DNA of 64,000 nt from Bordetella genomosp. 9 (GTDB lineage: Bacteria; Pseudomonadota; Gammaproteobacteria; Burkholderiales; Burkholderiaceae_B), in contig NZ_CP021109.1 in assembly GCF_002119725.1 (NCBI RefSeq), forward strand, positions 124,001 to 188,000, given 5' to 3'. The first letter of the stretch is position 1. Every line of letters starts with the position of its first letter. Positions 35,836-46,034 of this stretch are shown one piece after another. The position numbers and the translations under genes are program-made. Under the pieces are notes generated by a model. The model searched no databases. It worked only from the letters and a program-made list of their open reading frames with translations, and was not told where the DNA came from.

Positions 35836-37158
35836 ATGAAAATTACCGTGGTCGGTACCGGCTATGTCGGTTTGGTGTCCGGCGCATGCCTGGCCGAGAT
35901 GGGCAACAACGTCATGTGCCTGGACGTCGACGCCGCCAAGGTCGCCAGGCTGAAGCAGGGCGACATTCCCATCTATGAGCCCGGCCTGGAAGAACTGGTG
36001 CGCCGCAATGCGCAGGCCGGCCGCCTGCAGTTCACGGACGACGTGGCGCAAAGCGTGGCGCACGGCGACGTGCAATTCATCGCGGTCGGCACGCCGCCCG
36101 GTGAAGACGGGTCCGCCGACCTGCGCTACGTACTGGAAGCGGCCCGCAACATCGGCCGCCACATGACGTCGCGCAAGATCATCGTCGATAAATCGACCGT
36201 GCCGGTCGGCACCGCCGACAAAGTGCGCCAGGCGGTTGCCGAAGTGCTGGCCCAGCGCGGGGTGGATTTGCCCTTCAGTGTGGCGTCGAATCCCGAGTTC
36301 CTGAAGGAAGGCGCCGCCATCCAGGATTTCATGAGCCCGGACCGCGTCATCGTGGGCGCCGACGACGACTACACCATCGGCGTGATGCGCCGTATCTACG
36401 AGCCCTTCCAGCGCACGCACGACCGCCTGATGGTGATGGACGTGCGATCCGCCGAACTGACCAAATACGCCGCCAACGCGATGCTCGCCACGCGTATTTC
36501 CTTCATGAACGAGATGGCGAATCTGGCCGAAGTGCTGGGGGCGGACATCGAACAGGTGCGGCGCGGCATCGGCGCGGACCCTCGCATCGGTTATCAATTC
36601 CTGTATCCCGGCGCGGGGTATGGCGGGTCCTGCTTTCCCAAGGACGTGCAGGCGCTGATCCGCACCGCGGACGAACACGGACTGCCCATGCGCGTCATTC
36701 AAGCCGTCGAAAGCGCCAACGAGGCGCAGAAGTTCCGGCTGTCGGACAAGGTGGTCCGCCGCTTCGGCGAGGACCTGAGCGGACGCGTGTTCGCCTTGTG
36801 GGGCCTGGCCTTCAAGCCCAACACCGACGATATGCGCGAAGCGCCCAGCCTGACGCTGATCGCGGAATTGACGCGCCGCGGCGCGCGCGTGCGCGCCTAT
36901 GATCCCGTTGCCATGCAGGAAGCGAAAAAAGTGCTGGCGGGCAATGCGCAGGTCGAGTTCGTGCCGGACATGTACAAGGCCGCCGAAGGCGCGGACGGAC
37001 TGCTGCTGGTCACGGAATGGAAAGCCTTCCGTGCGCCGGACTTCGAACGGATCCGGGATCTGCTCAAGGCGCCCGTCATCCTGGACGGCCGCAACCAGTA
37101 CAACGCGGGCGACCTGAAGGCGATGGGCTTCGATTACGAGGGCATCGGGCGCGCATGA
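35836..37158 (+). CDS. ugd: UDP-glucose 6-dehydrogenase
   Basis: NAD-dependent enzyme of 440 residues that makes UDP-glucuronate for capsule, LPS or polymyxin-resistance sugars. The Rossmann motif [10 protein letters not shown] starts at residue 7, the central helix carries the substrate-binding [17 protein letters not shown], and [12 protein letters not shown] holds the catalytic Cys. AGGAAGG ribosome-binding site. It overlaps the following glycosyltransferase by four bases (ATGA), so both belong to one surface-polysaccharide unit. Confidence 0.96.
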   Translation: MKITVVGTGYVGLVSGACLAEMGNNVMCLDVDAAKVARLKQGDIPIYEPGLEELVRRNAQAGRLQFTDDVAQSVAHGDVQFIAVGTPPGEDGSADLRYVLEAARNIGRHMTSRKIIVDKSTVPVGTADKVRQAVAEVLAQRGVDLPFSVASNPEFLKEGAAIQDFMSPDRVIVGADDDYTIGVMRRIYEPFQRTHDRLMVMDVRSAELTKYAANAMLATRISFMNEMANLAEVLGADIEQVRRGIGADPRIGYQFLYPGAGYGGSCFPKDVQALIRTADEHGLPMRVIQAVESANEAQKFRLSDKVVRRFGEDLSGRVFALWGLAFKPNTDDMREAPSLTLIAELTRRGARVRAYDPVAMQEAKKVLAGNAQVEFVPDMYKAAEGADGLLLVTEWKAFRAPDFERIRDLLKAPVILDGRNQYNAGDLKAMGFDYEGIGRA

Positions 37159-38240
37159 GGATTCTGCAGCTCAACTTCGAAAAGGGCTGGCGCGGCGGCG
37201 AAAGGCAGACGCTGTACTGCATGCTGGCCTTTCGCGACGCCGGCCACGAGGTGGAACTCCTGGCGCGCGCCGGCGGCCCCCTGGCCCGGCGTGCTGCCGA
37301 GCAAGGATTCAAGGTTCACGCCGTCAGGCACGTGCCGGCGCAGATCGCCTTTCTGGCCGCCAGCGGGCGCCGCTACGACGTCATTCACGCGCAGACGGCA
37401 AACACGGTCACGTGGGCCGTACTGACCAAGGCGCTGCACGGGCGGCCGGTGGCCTTTTCGCGCCGCACGTCTTTCGTGGTGAAGCCGGACGAGGAATGGA
37501 AGACCGGCGGCAAGTGGCGCCGTGTGGACCTGTTCGTCGCCATCAGCGAGATGGCGGCGCGCGAGCCGCGCCGGCTGGGCATCGAGCCGGTGATCATCCG
37601 CAGCGCGGTGCTGCCCGCGCCCGTCGATACGGCGAATCTGGCCCGGCTGTCGTCGGAATTCAAGCGGCCCGGCAAGAAAATCATCGCTACCTCGGCGGCG
37701 CTGATCCATGACAAGGATCCGCTGACCATGATCCGGGCGGTGGCCGAGCTGGCGAAGACGCGCGTGGATTTCATCTTCGTGCATTTCGGCGCGGGCGGGA
37801 ACAACGAAGCCCAGGCCCGCGCGCTGGTGACGGAACTCGGCCTGGAATCCATCTACCTGTTCGCGGGGTTTCGGCAGGGCGTCGAAGATTTCTACGCGGC
37901 GATGGACGTGTTCGCCATGAGTTCGCGCGAAGAAGCGCTGGGCAGCAGCGTGTTCGACGCCTTCCTGCATCGCGTGCCGGTGGTTTCCACGGACGCGGGC
38001 GGATTGAAGGAAAGCCTGGCCGATGGCCGCGGCATCCTGTGCCCCGTGGAAGATCACCACGCCCTGGCGCAGGGCATGGCGCGCCTGCTCGACGATGCGC
38101 CGCTGCGCGAAGCCGTAACGCAACGCGCCTACGACTACGTGCGGGCAGAGCACGACGTGCGCGCCATGGGCGACCGGTATCTCGCACAATTCGAGCGCTT
38201 GCTGCGCGAACGCGGCGAGATGCGCGGCCTCGGGGCCTGA
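37155..38240 (+). CDS. glycosyltransferase family 4
   Basis: 361 residues with the GT-B fold: N-terminal [17 protein letters not shown] (the GGxxR/Q acceptor side) and C-terminal donor site [28 protein letters not shown], quoted here as a GT4 E-x7-E-like motif region. No signal or membrane segment. The start codon overlaps the ugd stop. Likely adds a sugar to LPS core or a polysaccharide; the donor could be UDP-glucuronate from ugd, but that is inference. Confidence 0.87.
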   Translation: MRILQLNFEKGWRGGERQTLYCMLAFRDAGHEVELLARAGGPLARRAAEQGFKVHAVRHVPAQIAFLAASGRRYDVIHAQTANTVTWAVLTKALHGRPVAFSRRTSFVVKPDEEWKTGGKWRRVDLFVAISEMAAREPRRLGIEPVIIRSAVLPAPVDTANLARLSSEFKRPGKKIIATSAALIHDKDPLTMIRAVAELAKTRVDFIFVHFGAGGNNEAQARALVTELGLESIYLFAGFRQGVEDFYAAMDVFAMSSREEALGSSVFDAFLHRVPVVSTDAGGLKESLADGRGILCPVEDHHALAQGMARLLDDAPLREAVTQRAYDYVRAEHDVRAMGDRYLAQFERLLRERGEMRGLGA

Positions 38241-38277
38241 GCCTGGGATGCGAGCGGCGGCCGCTCGCATGGGCCGG

Positions 38278-38763
38278 TCAATCGATGCGGATCCGCGTCT
38301 CGAACTTCGCCCGGTGTACCGAGAAGAACGTGCGCACGTTGCGTACGTTGGCCTGCGCTGTGAACGCGCGGTGCACCAAGGCGTGATAGGCCGGCATGTC
38401 CCTGACCTGCGCCACCAGCAGGAAATCGGGGCCGGGCGATACCCGGTAGCACTGCAGGATGGCGGGTTCTGCCTGCATCCGCGCCTCGAATTCGTCCAGC
38501 CGCTCGGCCGCCTGTACATCCAGCGTGATTTCGATCAGCGCCGTCAAGGCGCTGCCCAGCTTCGCCGCGTTCAGGATCGCCACCTGTTTCTCGATGACGC
38601 CCATTTCCGTGAGACGCCGCACGCGCCGCAGGCAGGTGGGCGGGGAGGCATGTACGCGCTGGGCAAGCTCCTGGTTCGTCAGCGCGGCGTCGGACTGGAG
38701 CTGGTCCAGGATGCGGCGGTCCAGGTCATCCAGCTCGGCCAATACGTCGGGCTCGGTTCGCAT
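38278..38763 (-). CDS. Lrp/AsnC family transcriptional regulator
   Basis: 161 residues: helix-turn-helix [24 protein letters not shown] at about 28-51 (quoted partly), then the RAM effector domain ([15 protein letters not shown] to [18 protein letters not shown]). The Ser-Pro-Pro-Thr-Cys recognition helix is that of the Lrp subgroup. Divergent from glmS, an arrangement familiar from Bordetella. An AT-rich stretch GAGAAATATTACTTC just upstream (about 38790-38805) could be an autoregulatory box. Confidence 0.9.
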   Translation of the reverse strand: MRTEPDVLAELDDLDRRILDQLQSDAALTNQELAQRVHASPPTCLRRVRRLTEMGVIEKQVAILNAAKLGSALTALIEITLDVQAAERLDEFEARMQAEPAILQCYRVSPGPDFLLVAQVRDMPAYHALVHRAFTAQANVRNVRTFFSVHRAKFETRIRID

Positions 38764-38850
38764 CGCAATATCCGTTCATTACAGTAGTCGTAGAGAAATA
38801 TTACTTCAACAGGTCTTCTTGGTGGACTTTTGATTCACCAGCGGCCATAA

Positions 38851-38869
38851 AAAGAAATCCGATTTCTTT
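38851..38869. promoter_or_regulatory. perfect AT-rich inverted repeat upstream of glmS
   Basis: AAAGAAAT-CCG-ATTTCTTT: eight-base arms with a three-base loop, 50 bases before glmS and in the divergent lrp-glmS gap. Read on the minus strand it ends in TTTTT. It may be a regulator site for glmS or a weak terminator; no riboswitch or glmS ribozyme is seen. Confidence 0.5.
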
Positions 38870-38918
38870 CCAGCCGCCGCACAATCCCCTCGTTCCCAGT
38901 CCATTTTGGAGCTTTCCC

Positions 38919-40751
38919 ATGTGCGGCATTGTTGGCGCCGTCGCTCAGCGCGACATCACCCCCATCCTGGTCGAGGGCCTGCGGCGGCTGGAATACCGGG
39001 GCTACGACTCCTGCGGCGTGGCGGTTTACGCGGACGGCGAGCTGCGGCGCACCCGCAGCACCGAACGCGTGGCCGAGCTGTGCGAGCAAATCCAGCGCGA
39101 CAAGCTGGCGGGCTTTACCGGCATTTCTCACACGCGCTGGGCGACCCATGGCGCGCCGGCCACGCATAACGCGCACCCCCATTTTTCCAGCTTCGGCAAG
39201 GACGCTCCGCGCATCGCGCTCGTCCACAACGGCATCATCGAAAACCATGATGAGCTGCGCGCCGAGCTGCAGGCCGCCGGCTACGTTTTCGAAAGCCAGA
39301 CCGATACGGAAGTCATCGCGCATCTGGTCAATCACCTGTACGCCGGCGACCTCTTCGACGCCGTGCAACAGGCCGTGCGCCGGCTGACGGGCGCGTACGC
39401 CATCGCCGTTTTCTGCCGCGATGAACCGCATCGCGTCGTCGGCGCGCGGCAAGGTTCGCCGCTGGTCGTGGGCCTGGGGGAGAACGAAAACTTCCTGGCC
39501 TCGGACGCGCTCGCCCTGGCCGGGACCACCGATCGCATCATCTATCTGGAAGACGGCGACGTGGTCGACCTGCAATTGACGCGGGTGTGGATCGTGGATG
39601 AACAGGGCCGTGCCGTCGATCGCAAGGTCAATACCGTGCAGGTTCACACCGGCGCGGCCGAGCTGGGCCCGTACCGGCACTTCATGCAGAAGGAGATTTT
39701 CGAGCAGCCGCGCGCGGTGGGCGATACCTTGCAGGACATCGAGACGATCACGCCGGAACTGTTTGGCGATGGCGCGTATCGCGTCTTCAAGGATACGGAA
39801 TCGGTGCTGATCCTGGCCTGCGGCACGAGCTACTACGCCGGCCTGACGGCGAAATACTGGATCGAGTCCCTGGCCAAGATACCGGTGGCCGTGGAGATCG
39901 CCAGCGAGTACCGGTATCGCGACAGCGTGCCGAATCCGCGCACGCTGGTGGTAACCATCTCGCAGTCGGGTGAAACCGCCGACACGCTTGCCGCGCTCAA
40001 GCATGCGCGCAGCCTGGGCATGGAAAACACGCTGACGATCTGCAACGTAGCGACCAGCGCGATGGTGCGCGAATGCAAGCTGGCCTTCATCACGCGCGCC
40101 GGCGTCGAAATCGGCGTGGCATCGACCAAGGCGTTCACGACGCAGCTCACGGCGCTGTTCATGCTGACGCTGGCGCTGGCGCAGACGCATGGCCGTCTGA
40201 CGGACGAACAAGAGGCCGACCACATCAAGGCCTTGCGTCACCTGCCGGTGGCCATCGGCTCCGTGCTGGCGCTCGAACCGCAGATCATCGGCTGGGCGGA
40301 ACGCTTCGCGAACAAGGAAAACGCGCTGTTCCTGGGGCGCGGTCTGCATTACCCGATTGCCCTGGAAGGCGCGTTGAAGCTGAAGGAGATCAGCTACATC
40401 CACGCCGAGGCGTACCCGGCCGGCGAGTTGAAGCACGGCCCGCTGGCCCTGGTGACCGAGCAGATGCCGGTGGTCACGATCGCGCCCAACGATACGCTGC
40501 TGGAGAAGCTGAAGTCCAACATGCAGGAAGTGCGCGCGCGCGGCGGCGAGCTGTATGTCTTCGCGGACGCCGACAGCCGCATCGCCAGCGGCAACGGCAC
40601 GCACGTGATCCGGATGCCGGAACACTACGGGAAGCTGTCGCCCATCCTGCATACGGTGCCGCTGCAGCTGCTGGCCTATCACACGGCATGCGCACGCGGA
40701 ACGGACGTGGACAAGCCGCGCAATCTGGCAAAGAGCGTGACGGTGGAATGA
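38919..40751 (+). CDS. glmS: glutamine-fructose-6-phosphate aminotransferase (isomerizing)
   Basis: First enzyme of hexosamine synthesis, 610 residues. The glutaminase domain begins with MCGIVGAV, whose Cys2 becomes the catalytic N-terminal nucleophile, with [10 protein letters not shown] and HNGIIENH. Two SIS domains follow: [27 protein letters not shown], and [16 protein letters not shown]; the C-terminus ends KSVTVE as usual. TTGGAG ribosome-binding site before the ATG. Makes glucosamine-6-phosphate, on the path to the glmU substrate. Confidence 0.97.
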   Translation: MCGIVGAVAQRDITPILVEGLRRLEYRGYDSCGVAVYADGELRRTRSTERVAELCEQIQRDKLAGFTGISHTRWATHGAPATHNAHPHFSSFGKDAPRIALVHNGIIENHDELRAELQAAGYVFESQTDTEVIAHLVNHLYAGDLFDAVQQAVRRLTGAYAIAVFCRDEPHRVVGARQGSPLVVGLGENENFLASDALALAGTTDRIIYLEDGDVVDLQLTRVWIVDEQGRAVDRKVNTVQVHTGAAELGPYRHFMQKEIFEQPRAVGDTLQDIETITPELFGDGAYRVFKDTESVLILACGTSYYAGLTAKYWIESLAKIPVAVEIASEYRYRDSVPNPRTLVVTISQSGETADTLAALKHARSLGMENTLTICNVATSAMVRECKLAFITRAGVEIGVASTKAFTTQLTALFMLTLALAQTHGRLTDEQEADHIKALRHLPVAIGSVLALEPQIIGWAERFANKENALFLGRGLHYPIALEGALKLKEISYIHAEAYPAGELKHGPLALVTEQMPVVTIAPNDTLLEKLKSNMQEVRARGGELYVFADADSRIASGNGTHVIRMPEHYGKLSPILHTVPLQLLAYHTACARGTDVDKPRNLAKSVTVE

Positions 40752-40757
40752 CCGGTG

Positions 40758-41333
40758 TCAGGACGTCTGCTTGCGCCAGACGTCCAGCTGGAACAGTTCG
40801 TCTTGATGGCTGACCACCTTGGCGAGCCCGGGGATACGATCCACGTCGGCATGGATGTCCCGCGTGGATCGCGTCCGTTCCGGGAAGTCTTTGACGAAAT
40901 GGCACATGACCCATTCCCCGCCCTGGTTCAGCGAAGCCGCGCATTGCGCCAGCAGCTGCGCGAGATCGTGCGGAGCCAGGTAGTAGGCCAGTTCCGATAC
41001 GACGATCAGGTCCAGGCCGGCATCCTCTTGCGCCGGCCATTGCGCCGGCACTCGCGCCACGGCGACGCGCACGTTGGCCAAGCCTTCTTCCCGCACGGCC
41101 TGCTCCGTCAACAGCACGGCCGTGGGCGCCGCGTCGGCCGCTATCAGGTCGTCGCACCGCTGAGCCAGAACGCACGTCATGGCGCCGTTGCCGCATGCCA
41201 GCTCCAGGGCGCGGCCATAACGGGGTTGCGTCAGAGAACCGATGAGCAGGCCGCGCTTGCGCCGCTCGTACCAGTCCGTGCGCACCCGCCAGGGATCGGG
41301 ACACTTGCGGTATATCGCTTCGCAATCGAGCAT
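40758..41333 (-). CDS. SAM-dependent methyltransferase, NodS-like class I
   Basis: 191 residues. The SAM-binding motif is ALELACGNGAMTCVLA (about residues 42-57), then DLIAADAAPTAV and DLIVVSELAYYL for motifs II and post-I. N-terminal YRKCPDPWRVRTDWYERRK is typical of NodS/Bug-associated methyltransferases. The start at 41333 gives family length; the longer upstream frame has no family features. Relatives often sit beside PIG-L deacetylase and glycosyltransferase genes, absent here. Substrate unknown. It converges on glmS with only a few bases between stops. Confidence 0.78.
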   Translation of the reverse strand: MLDCEAIYRKCPDPWRVRTDWYERRKRGLLIGSLTQPRYGRALELACGNGAMTCVLAQRCDDLIAADAAPTAVLLTEQAVREEGLANVRVAVARVPAQWPAQEDAGLDLIVVSELAYYLAPHDLAQLLAQCAASLNQGGEWVMCHFVKDFPERTRSTRDIHADVDRIPGLAKVVSHQDELFQLDVWRKQTS

Positions 41334-41518
41334 GGGGCGTCCCCTGGAAGTCGGCCGCCCGCATCGCAAGCGCTGTGCCCTTGCGCGCGGCTGCATGCAT
41401 GGCGCAGCCTCATCGGCGTCTTGCGGCTTCCGGCATAATGTTCTGTCGTCCCTGGCGTGCATGCGGCCGGCCCGCGGCGCCGGGCCTGGCCTGTTTACCT
41501 GACGTTGGCGAAGCACTG

Positions 41519-42505
41519 ATGGCACGTATGTCTTTTCACAAACGCGATGCGCAAATGCCGTCGTCGCAGCGGCGGCGCGAATCCGCCGACGGCCGTCCCG
41601 AGCGGCGTGCCGGTCCTGGCCGGCTTTCGGAAGGCCGGTGGCTGGCCGCTGTCCTGGCCGTTGCCGTGCTGGCGGGATGCTCGGGTTCGCGCAAGCCCGC
41701 CTATCCGGAATCGTTCAAGGAAACGGACACCTATTCCCGCAGCTTTCCGGCATCCGACGCCGCAACGTGCGAAGCGGCGCGGCGCGCGCTGCTGAGCCAG
41801 GGCTATACCATCGACAAGGCGCGCACGGATAGCGTCGATGGACAGAAGAACTTCCAGGACGAAGACGACAAGCACCAGGTCATTTCCTTTCACATCGTGT
41901 GCGCGTCCGACGGGCAGGAGGCGCCCACCACGACCGTGTTCGTCAATGCGGTGCAGGACCGCTATACGGTGAAGAAGGTCAGCAGTTCGGCTGGCGTGGG
42001 TCTGACTGTGCTGGGCTCGGTCTCGATGCCTTTCGGATCCTCGGACGATTCGCTGGCCAAGATCAGCAGCCAGACGATTGCCGACTCGGCGTTCTACGCC
42101 GGGTTTTTCGACCTGCTGCAGCGTTACCTGCCCAAGAGCGCGGAGGCGGCGCGCGAGGGCAAGACGCCGGCGCAGCAAGCCAAGGCTGACGGCAGATCAC
42201 CGGCGGCCGGCGCCGCGCCGGAAAAGCCCGGCGCAGGCCCGGCACAGTCGGGCGCCGCACCGGCAGCGGAGGCGGCGACAGGCGCCAGCCCCGGCAGCAG
42301 CGCGAATGCTGGCGGCGGCGCGAATGCCGGCAGTGGGGCGAATCCTGGCAGTGGCGCCAGTCGCGGCACTGGCGCCGGCGCCGCCGCACCCGCTGCCGAG
42401 AGCACTGCGCCGGCGCCCAACGCCCCCGCCGCTGCGGCGCCCGATGGCGGAACGAACAATCCCCCGGCGCAAGACAGCCCAGGCGCCGTTCCCGTTTCGC
42501 AGTAA
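41519..42505 (+). CDS. DUF2242 lipoprotein
   Basis: 328 residues. A polar N-terminus precedes a signal segment WLAAVLAVAVLAGC with lipobox Cys54, so an internal start (for instance the Met of MPSSQRRR) is also possible. The DUF2242 domain spans about 58-210 (DTYSRSFPASDAATCEAARRAL, quoted partly, and KTDS-like, HQVISFHIVCAS, DRYTVKKVSSSAGVG). The last 120 residues are low-complexity Ala/Gly/Pro/Ser with GANAGSGANPGSGASRGTG-like runs. Function unknown; probably anchored to an envelope membrane. It diverges from the methyltransferase. Confidence 0.8.
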   Translation: MARMSFHKRDAQMPSSQRRRESADGRPERRAGPGRLSEGRWLAAVLAVAVLAGCSGSRKPAYPESFKETDTYSRSFPASDAATCEAARRALLSQGYTIDKARTDSVDGQKNFQDEDDKHQVISFHIVCASDGQEAPTTTVFVNAVQDRYTVKKVSSSAGVGLTVLGSVSMPFGSSDDSLAKISSQTIADSAFYAGFFDLLQRYLPKSAEAAREGKTPAQQAKADGRSPAAGAAPEKPGAGPAQSGAAPAAEAATGASPGSSANAGGGANAGSGANPGSGASRGTGAGAAAPAAESTAPAPNAPAAAAPDGGTNNPPAQDSPGAVPVSQ

Positions 42506-42594
42506 CCGGCGCCGTCCCTGCCGCCGCTGCGCTTTTCCACAGATTCCGTCCCTGGCGACACCGGGGACTGGACGACACGACAGGAGGACCCGGC

Positions 42595-42993
42595 ATGGCG
42601 ACCCAGATCACCCCATTTCTGATGTTCCAGAACGGCGAGGCGGAAGCGGCGATGAACTTCTATGTCTCGCTGTTTCCCGATGGCGAGGTCGAGCAGATCA
42701 AGCACTACGAAGCCGGACAGGCCGGCCCGGAAGGTTCCGTGATGACCGCGGTGCTGCGCATCGCGGGACAGCGGATCGTCTGCTTCAACAGCCCGGTGCG
42801 CCACGACTTCGATTTCACGCCGGCCATTTCGCTTTTCGTGGAGTGCGCGTCGGAAAGCGAATTCGAGCGGCTGGCCGCTGCGCTGAGCGAAGACGGCCAC
42901 ATCCTGATGGCGCCCGACAATTACGGCTTCAGCCGCCGCTTCACCTGGGTGAACGACCGCTACAAGGTGTCGTGGCAGCTGAACCTGCCCTGA
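42595..42993 (+). CDS. VOC superfamily protein, PhnB/3-demethylubiquinone-methyltransferase-like
   Basis: 132 residues beginning ITPFLMFQNGEAEAAMNFYVSLFP, quoted partly, the standard start of PhnB-like glyoxalase-fold proteins, and ending NDRYKVSWQLNLP. ACAGGAGGA ribosome-binding site. The family name is historical; most members have no known reaction and form small dimers. No operon partner is evident. Confidence 0.85.
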   Translation: MATQITPFLMFQNGEAEAAMNFYVSLFPDGEVEQIKHYEAGQAGPEGSVMTAVLRIAGQRIVCFNSPVRHDFDFTPAISLFVECASESEFERLAAALSEDGHILMAPDNYGFSRRFTWVNDRYKVSWQLNLP

Positions 42994-43009
42994 CGGCGGC
43001 CGGCGGTTT

Positions 43010-43597
43010 TCAGGCCGCGGCGTGATCGAACGGCCGCGGGCCGCCGCGCCGGGCCTGGATGCCCATCGCCAGCAGCAGCACGCCGGTGACGATGGCGTAA
43101 AAGCTGATCAGCCAGACCAGCGCCATTGCGCCCGCGCCGGGGACCGCGATGGCGACCACGCCGAACAGGATGGAGACGATGCCGGCGAGCACCATGAGCC
43201 AGGTGTTGCGCACGACCGTACGGTGCCGGACCGCCAGCGCGATGTCCAGGACGCCTGCGACGATGGCATTCACGCCCATGATGAGGATCAAGGCCAACGC
43301 AGTAATCGCCGGCCAGACAATCGCGATCACGCCCGACGCGATGGCGACAAGGCCCAGCAGCACGATCAGCCACCCGTCGCGCATGGGTTGTCCGCCCCTT
43401 CGGGCGCGCCACGCGCCGGCGATTGCGGCGATACCGCTGAGCAGCGCATACGCGGCGAACAGCGAGACCAGAAGCAGAAGCGTCAGGGCCGGCCACATCA
43501 GGGCCAGCACGCCGAACAGAATGCCCACGATTCCGCGGATGACCAATACCCACCATGCTTGGCCCATCAGGTGGGGGTGGTCCGTTGGATGCGACAT
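43010..43597 (-). CDS. HdeD family (DUF308) membrane protein
   Basis: 195 residues with six membrane helices in three pairs, each with a GI..ILFG or GVIAIVWP repeat (RGIVGILFGVLALMWP, LVAIASGVIAIVWP, AGIVSILFGVVAIAVP). This three-fold repeat is characteristic of HdeD. In E. coli HdeD aids acid resistance at high density; the role here is unproven. Confidence 0.88.
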   Translation of the reverse strand: MSHPTDHPHLMGQAWWVLVIRGIVGILFGVLALMWPALTLLLLVSLFAAYALLSGIAAIAGAWRARRGGQPMRDGWLIVLLGLVAIASGVIAIVWPAITALALILIMGVNAIVAGVLDIALAVRHRTVVRNTWLMVLAGIVSILFGVVAIAVPGAGAMALVWLISFYAIVTGVLLLAMGIQARRGGPRPFDHAAA

Positions 43598-43852
43598 GGC
43601 TGTCTCCCAGGAGAAGTGGCGCCCGCGGGATCTCCGCTGGCGCGTTGGACGCGATCGCGCGGTTCCGGCATGCGCATCTTCCGCATGCTGAGCGCGCGAA
43701 GCCCCGCTTCCGCCTAATGGTATAGCCGTGGCCGGATGGGGAACAGCAGGCCGGATGGCACCCTATGGCTTGGCCGATACCTGCCCCGCCTGCTCGGAAG
43801 TGCCACGCGGTGTCGTGAATCGGGGCGGCGGCTTGCCGCCGCGCGCGTCACA
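43598..43852. other. 255-base gap between hdeD and the MHS transporter gene
   Basis: No gene supported. It contains a GC-rich snap-back (GCGGCGGC-TT-GCCGCCGC, 43825-43842) without a T tract, just after the transporter stop on the minus strand, possibly a weak end of that transcript. The rest should hold the hdeD promoter, not identifiable by eye. Confidence 0.35.
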
Positions 43853-45232
43853 TCAATCGCCGCCGGCTTCCTGCGCGTCCATGCGCCGCAGCTCCTGCAG
43901 GGATGCGCGCGTGCCTGGAATTTTCGAACCGCGCAGCGAATGCCCGGCCGTTTCCACTACGTGCCGCAGGGCCCACGCGCCCACCAGGCACGCCGCCATC
44001 ATGTAGTACGCCGGCACCATGCTGCTGCCGGTGCGCGCGATCAGCCATTCGTTGACGGCCGGCGCCGTGCCGCCGAAAAGCGACGTGGAAACGTTGTACG
44101 CGATGGCGAAACCGGCAAACCGCACGTGCGTGGGGAACATGGCGGGGAACGTGGCCGAGATCGTCGCCAGCTGCGGCACGTAGAGCAATCCCAGCACGGC
44201 GTAGCCCACGATGGCCCCGGCCAGGCCGGTCGCCATCAGGTGGAACATGGGGATGGCAAGCACGAAAAGCCCGATCAGCGATGCCCACCATACGGGCTTG
44301 CGGCCCACGCGGTCAGACAGACGCCCGATGAAGGGCAGGAAAACCATCATGAACAGCATGCCGATGATGGGAACGATCAGCGCCTCCTGCGTGCTCAGGC
44401 CCAGCTGGTTGGCGAAGTACGTCGGCGCGAAACTGAGCAGCGTGTAGTTCACCACGTTCAGCGCCACCACCAATCCGCCCAGCGACAGGACCTGGCGCTT
44501 GTAATCGGTGACCACGTCTTTGACGCTGCCCTTGTGCTCCTGTTCTTCGGCGTCGTTCAGGGCCGCCTCCGCTTCCTGGAAGACGGGCGTCTCTTTCAAG
44601 CGCGAGCGCAGGTAAAGGCCGATCATGCCCATGGGCAGGGCAAGAAAGAACGGGATGCGCCACCCCCACGCATGCATGGCGGCATCGTCCAGGCCGATGG
44701 AGAATCCAAGCATCAGCAGCGCGCCCAGCGAGAAGCCGCCCAAGGTCCCCAGTTCAAGGAAGCTGCCGCAGAAACCGCGCTGCTTGTCCGGCGCGTACTC
44801 CGCCATGAATGTGGCCGCACCGCCGTATTCGCCGCCGGTGGAGAAGCCCTGGACCATGCGCAGCAGGACCAGCAGCAGCGGCGCCCAGAATCCGATGTGC
44901 TCGTAGGGTGGAATCAAGCCGATCGCGACGGTGGCGCCCGACATGAGCAGGATGGTCAGCGCAAGAATCGTCTTGCGGCCCAGCTTGTCGCCCAGAGGAC
45001 CCCAGAACAGGCCGCCGAAAGGCCGCACCAGGAACGAGATGGCGAACGTGGCCAGTGCGAACAACGTGGCCTGTTGCGTATCGCCGGGAAAGAAGGCCGC
45101 GGAAATATAGGACACGCCGTAAGCGTAGATGCCGTAGTCGAACCATTCCGTGGCGTTGCCGATCGCGGAGGCGGCGATGGCGCGGTTCAGTACGTGCTTG
45201 GGGGGCTGAGGTGTGGCTTTTGATATTGCCAT
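43853..45232 (-). CDS. MFS metabolite:H+ symporter (MHS/ProP-like)
   Basis: 459 residues with 12 helices. Family landmarks: GNATEWFDYGIYAYGVSY in helix 1, RPFGGLFWGPLGDKLGRK in loop 2-3, GFSTGGEYGGAATFMAEYAP in helix 4-5 and GRLSDRVGRKPVW in the central loop. These match the proline/betaine, citrate and shikimate symporters. The ATG at 45232 follows a clean CAGGAG; longer frames upstream are unsupported. Probably imports an organic acid or osmolyte with protons; substrate unknown. Confidence 0.9.
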   Translation of the reverse strand: MAISKATPQPPKHVLNRAIAASAIGNATEWFDYGIYAYGVSYISAAFFPGDTQQATLFALATFAISFLVRPFGGLFWGPLGDKLGRKTILALTILLMSGATVAIGLIPPYEHIGFWAPLLLVLLRMVQGFSTGGEYGGAATFMAEYAPDKQRGFCGSFLELGTLGGFSLGALLMLGFSIGLDDAAMHAWGWRIPFFLALPMGMIGLYLRSRLKETPVFQEAEAALNDAEEQEHKGSVKDVVTDYKRQVLSLGGLVVALNVVNYTLLSFAPTYFANQLGLSTQEALIVPIIGMLFMMVFLPFIGRLSDRVGRKPVWWASLIGLFVLAIPMFHLMATGLAGAIVGYAVLGLLYVPQLATISATFPAMFPTHVRFAGFAIAYNVSTSLFGGTAPAVNEWLIARTGSSMVPAYYMMAACLVGAWALRHVVETAGHSLRGSKIPGTRASLQELRRMDAQEAGGD

Positions 45233-45594
45233 CGAATCTCCTGTTGTTGTCATGGAATTCGCCGCAGGAGGCGCCGGCCGGCCGTACGATGCACGCAGAA
45301 CGCGCGTATAGGTCCGGCCTGGGAAGGACAGGGTATCCACATGAAACAGGCGGTACAACTGCATTGCGCTTAAATTGCAAGGCAATGTTTCGGCCCTGTG
45401 CCGCTCGTCCACCCCCGTACCGGCCGCGCCATCGCGCGCGCCTTCTCCGGCACGCTAAGATTTTTTTACGCTTAATCCGGGCGGGCAGTCGTCAAACTTC
45501 ATGCAAACGACGCCGGCCTTCCATGCGTCCGCAACGGACCTCACCTTGCGCCAGGCGCCGCGATATCGCGGTCTGGCGACCGATGGGAGCGTTT
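45233..45594. other. 362-base divergent intergenic region
   Basis: Separates the MHS transporter (minus) from DUF427 (plus). No gene is supported. It contains an inverted repeat CATTGC-N14-GCAATG (45362-45367, 45382-45387) around an AT-rich core, which may be an operator for the transporter, and an isolated AT-rich stretch with seven T near 45463. No clear promoter pair is seen. Confidence 0.4.
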
Positions 45595-45966
45595 ATGAAA
45601 CCGATCAAAGTCCCCGGCCCCGATCATCCCATTTCGATACAGGGCAACCCGAATCGCGTCGTCGTATCGATCGCGGGGCAGGTGATCGCGGATACGCGAG
45701 GCGCATTGACGTTGCGCGAGGCGAACTACCCGCCCGTGCAATACATTCCGCGCGAGGATGTCGATATGTCGCGATTGCAGCGCACCGGCCACGCGACCTA
45801 TTGTCCCTACAAGGGCGATTGCGCCTACTACAGCATTCCGGAGGGCGGAGAGCGGTCCGTCAACGCGGCGTGGAGCTATGAGCAGCCGCACCCCGCGATG
45901 GCGCGAATCGCGGGTTATCTCGCTTTTTATCCGGACCGCGTCGACCTGATCGACGAACGCGCCTGA
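45595..45966 (+). CDS. DUF427 domain protein
   Basis: 123 residues with the DUF427 features DTRGALTLREANYPPVQYIP, ATYCPYKGDCAYYSI and WSYEQPHPAMARIAGYLAFYPDRV. Small soluble beta-rich protein, function unknown. The ATG at 45595 follows GGGAG; a longer upstream frame is unlikely. Widely found, often alone. Confidence 0.88.
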   Translation: MKPIKVPGPDHPISIQGNPNRVVVSIAGQVIADTRGALTLREANYPPVQYIPREDVDMSRLQRTGHATYCPYKGDCAYYSIPEGGERSVNAAWSYEQPHPAMARIAGYLAFYPDRVDLIDERA

Positions 45967-46034
45967 GCGTGCACGCCGGTCGCGTCAGGGCAGGCCGTGG
46001 CGGCGAGCCCGCAGCAGCAGGGCATCGGCGCGCT

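Noticed and set aside
38851..38869. glmS ribozyme or riboswitch
   Set aside because: Only a simple AT-rich hairpin is present; the gap is too short and lacks ribozyme core features.
40758..41333. Nodulation methyltransferase NodS
   Set aside because: Only general NodS-like similarity; no nod genes or nod boxes are present, so no nodulation role is claimed.
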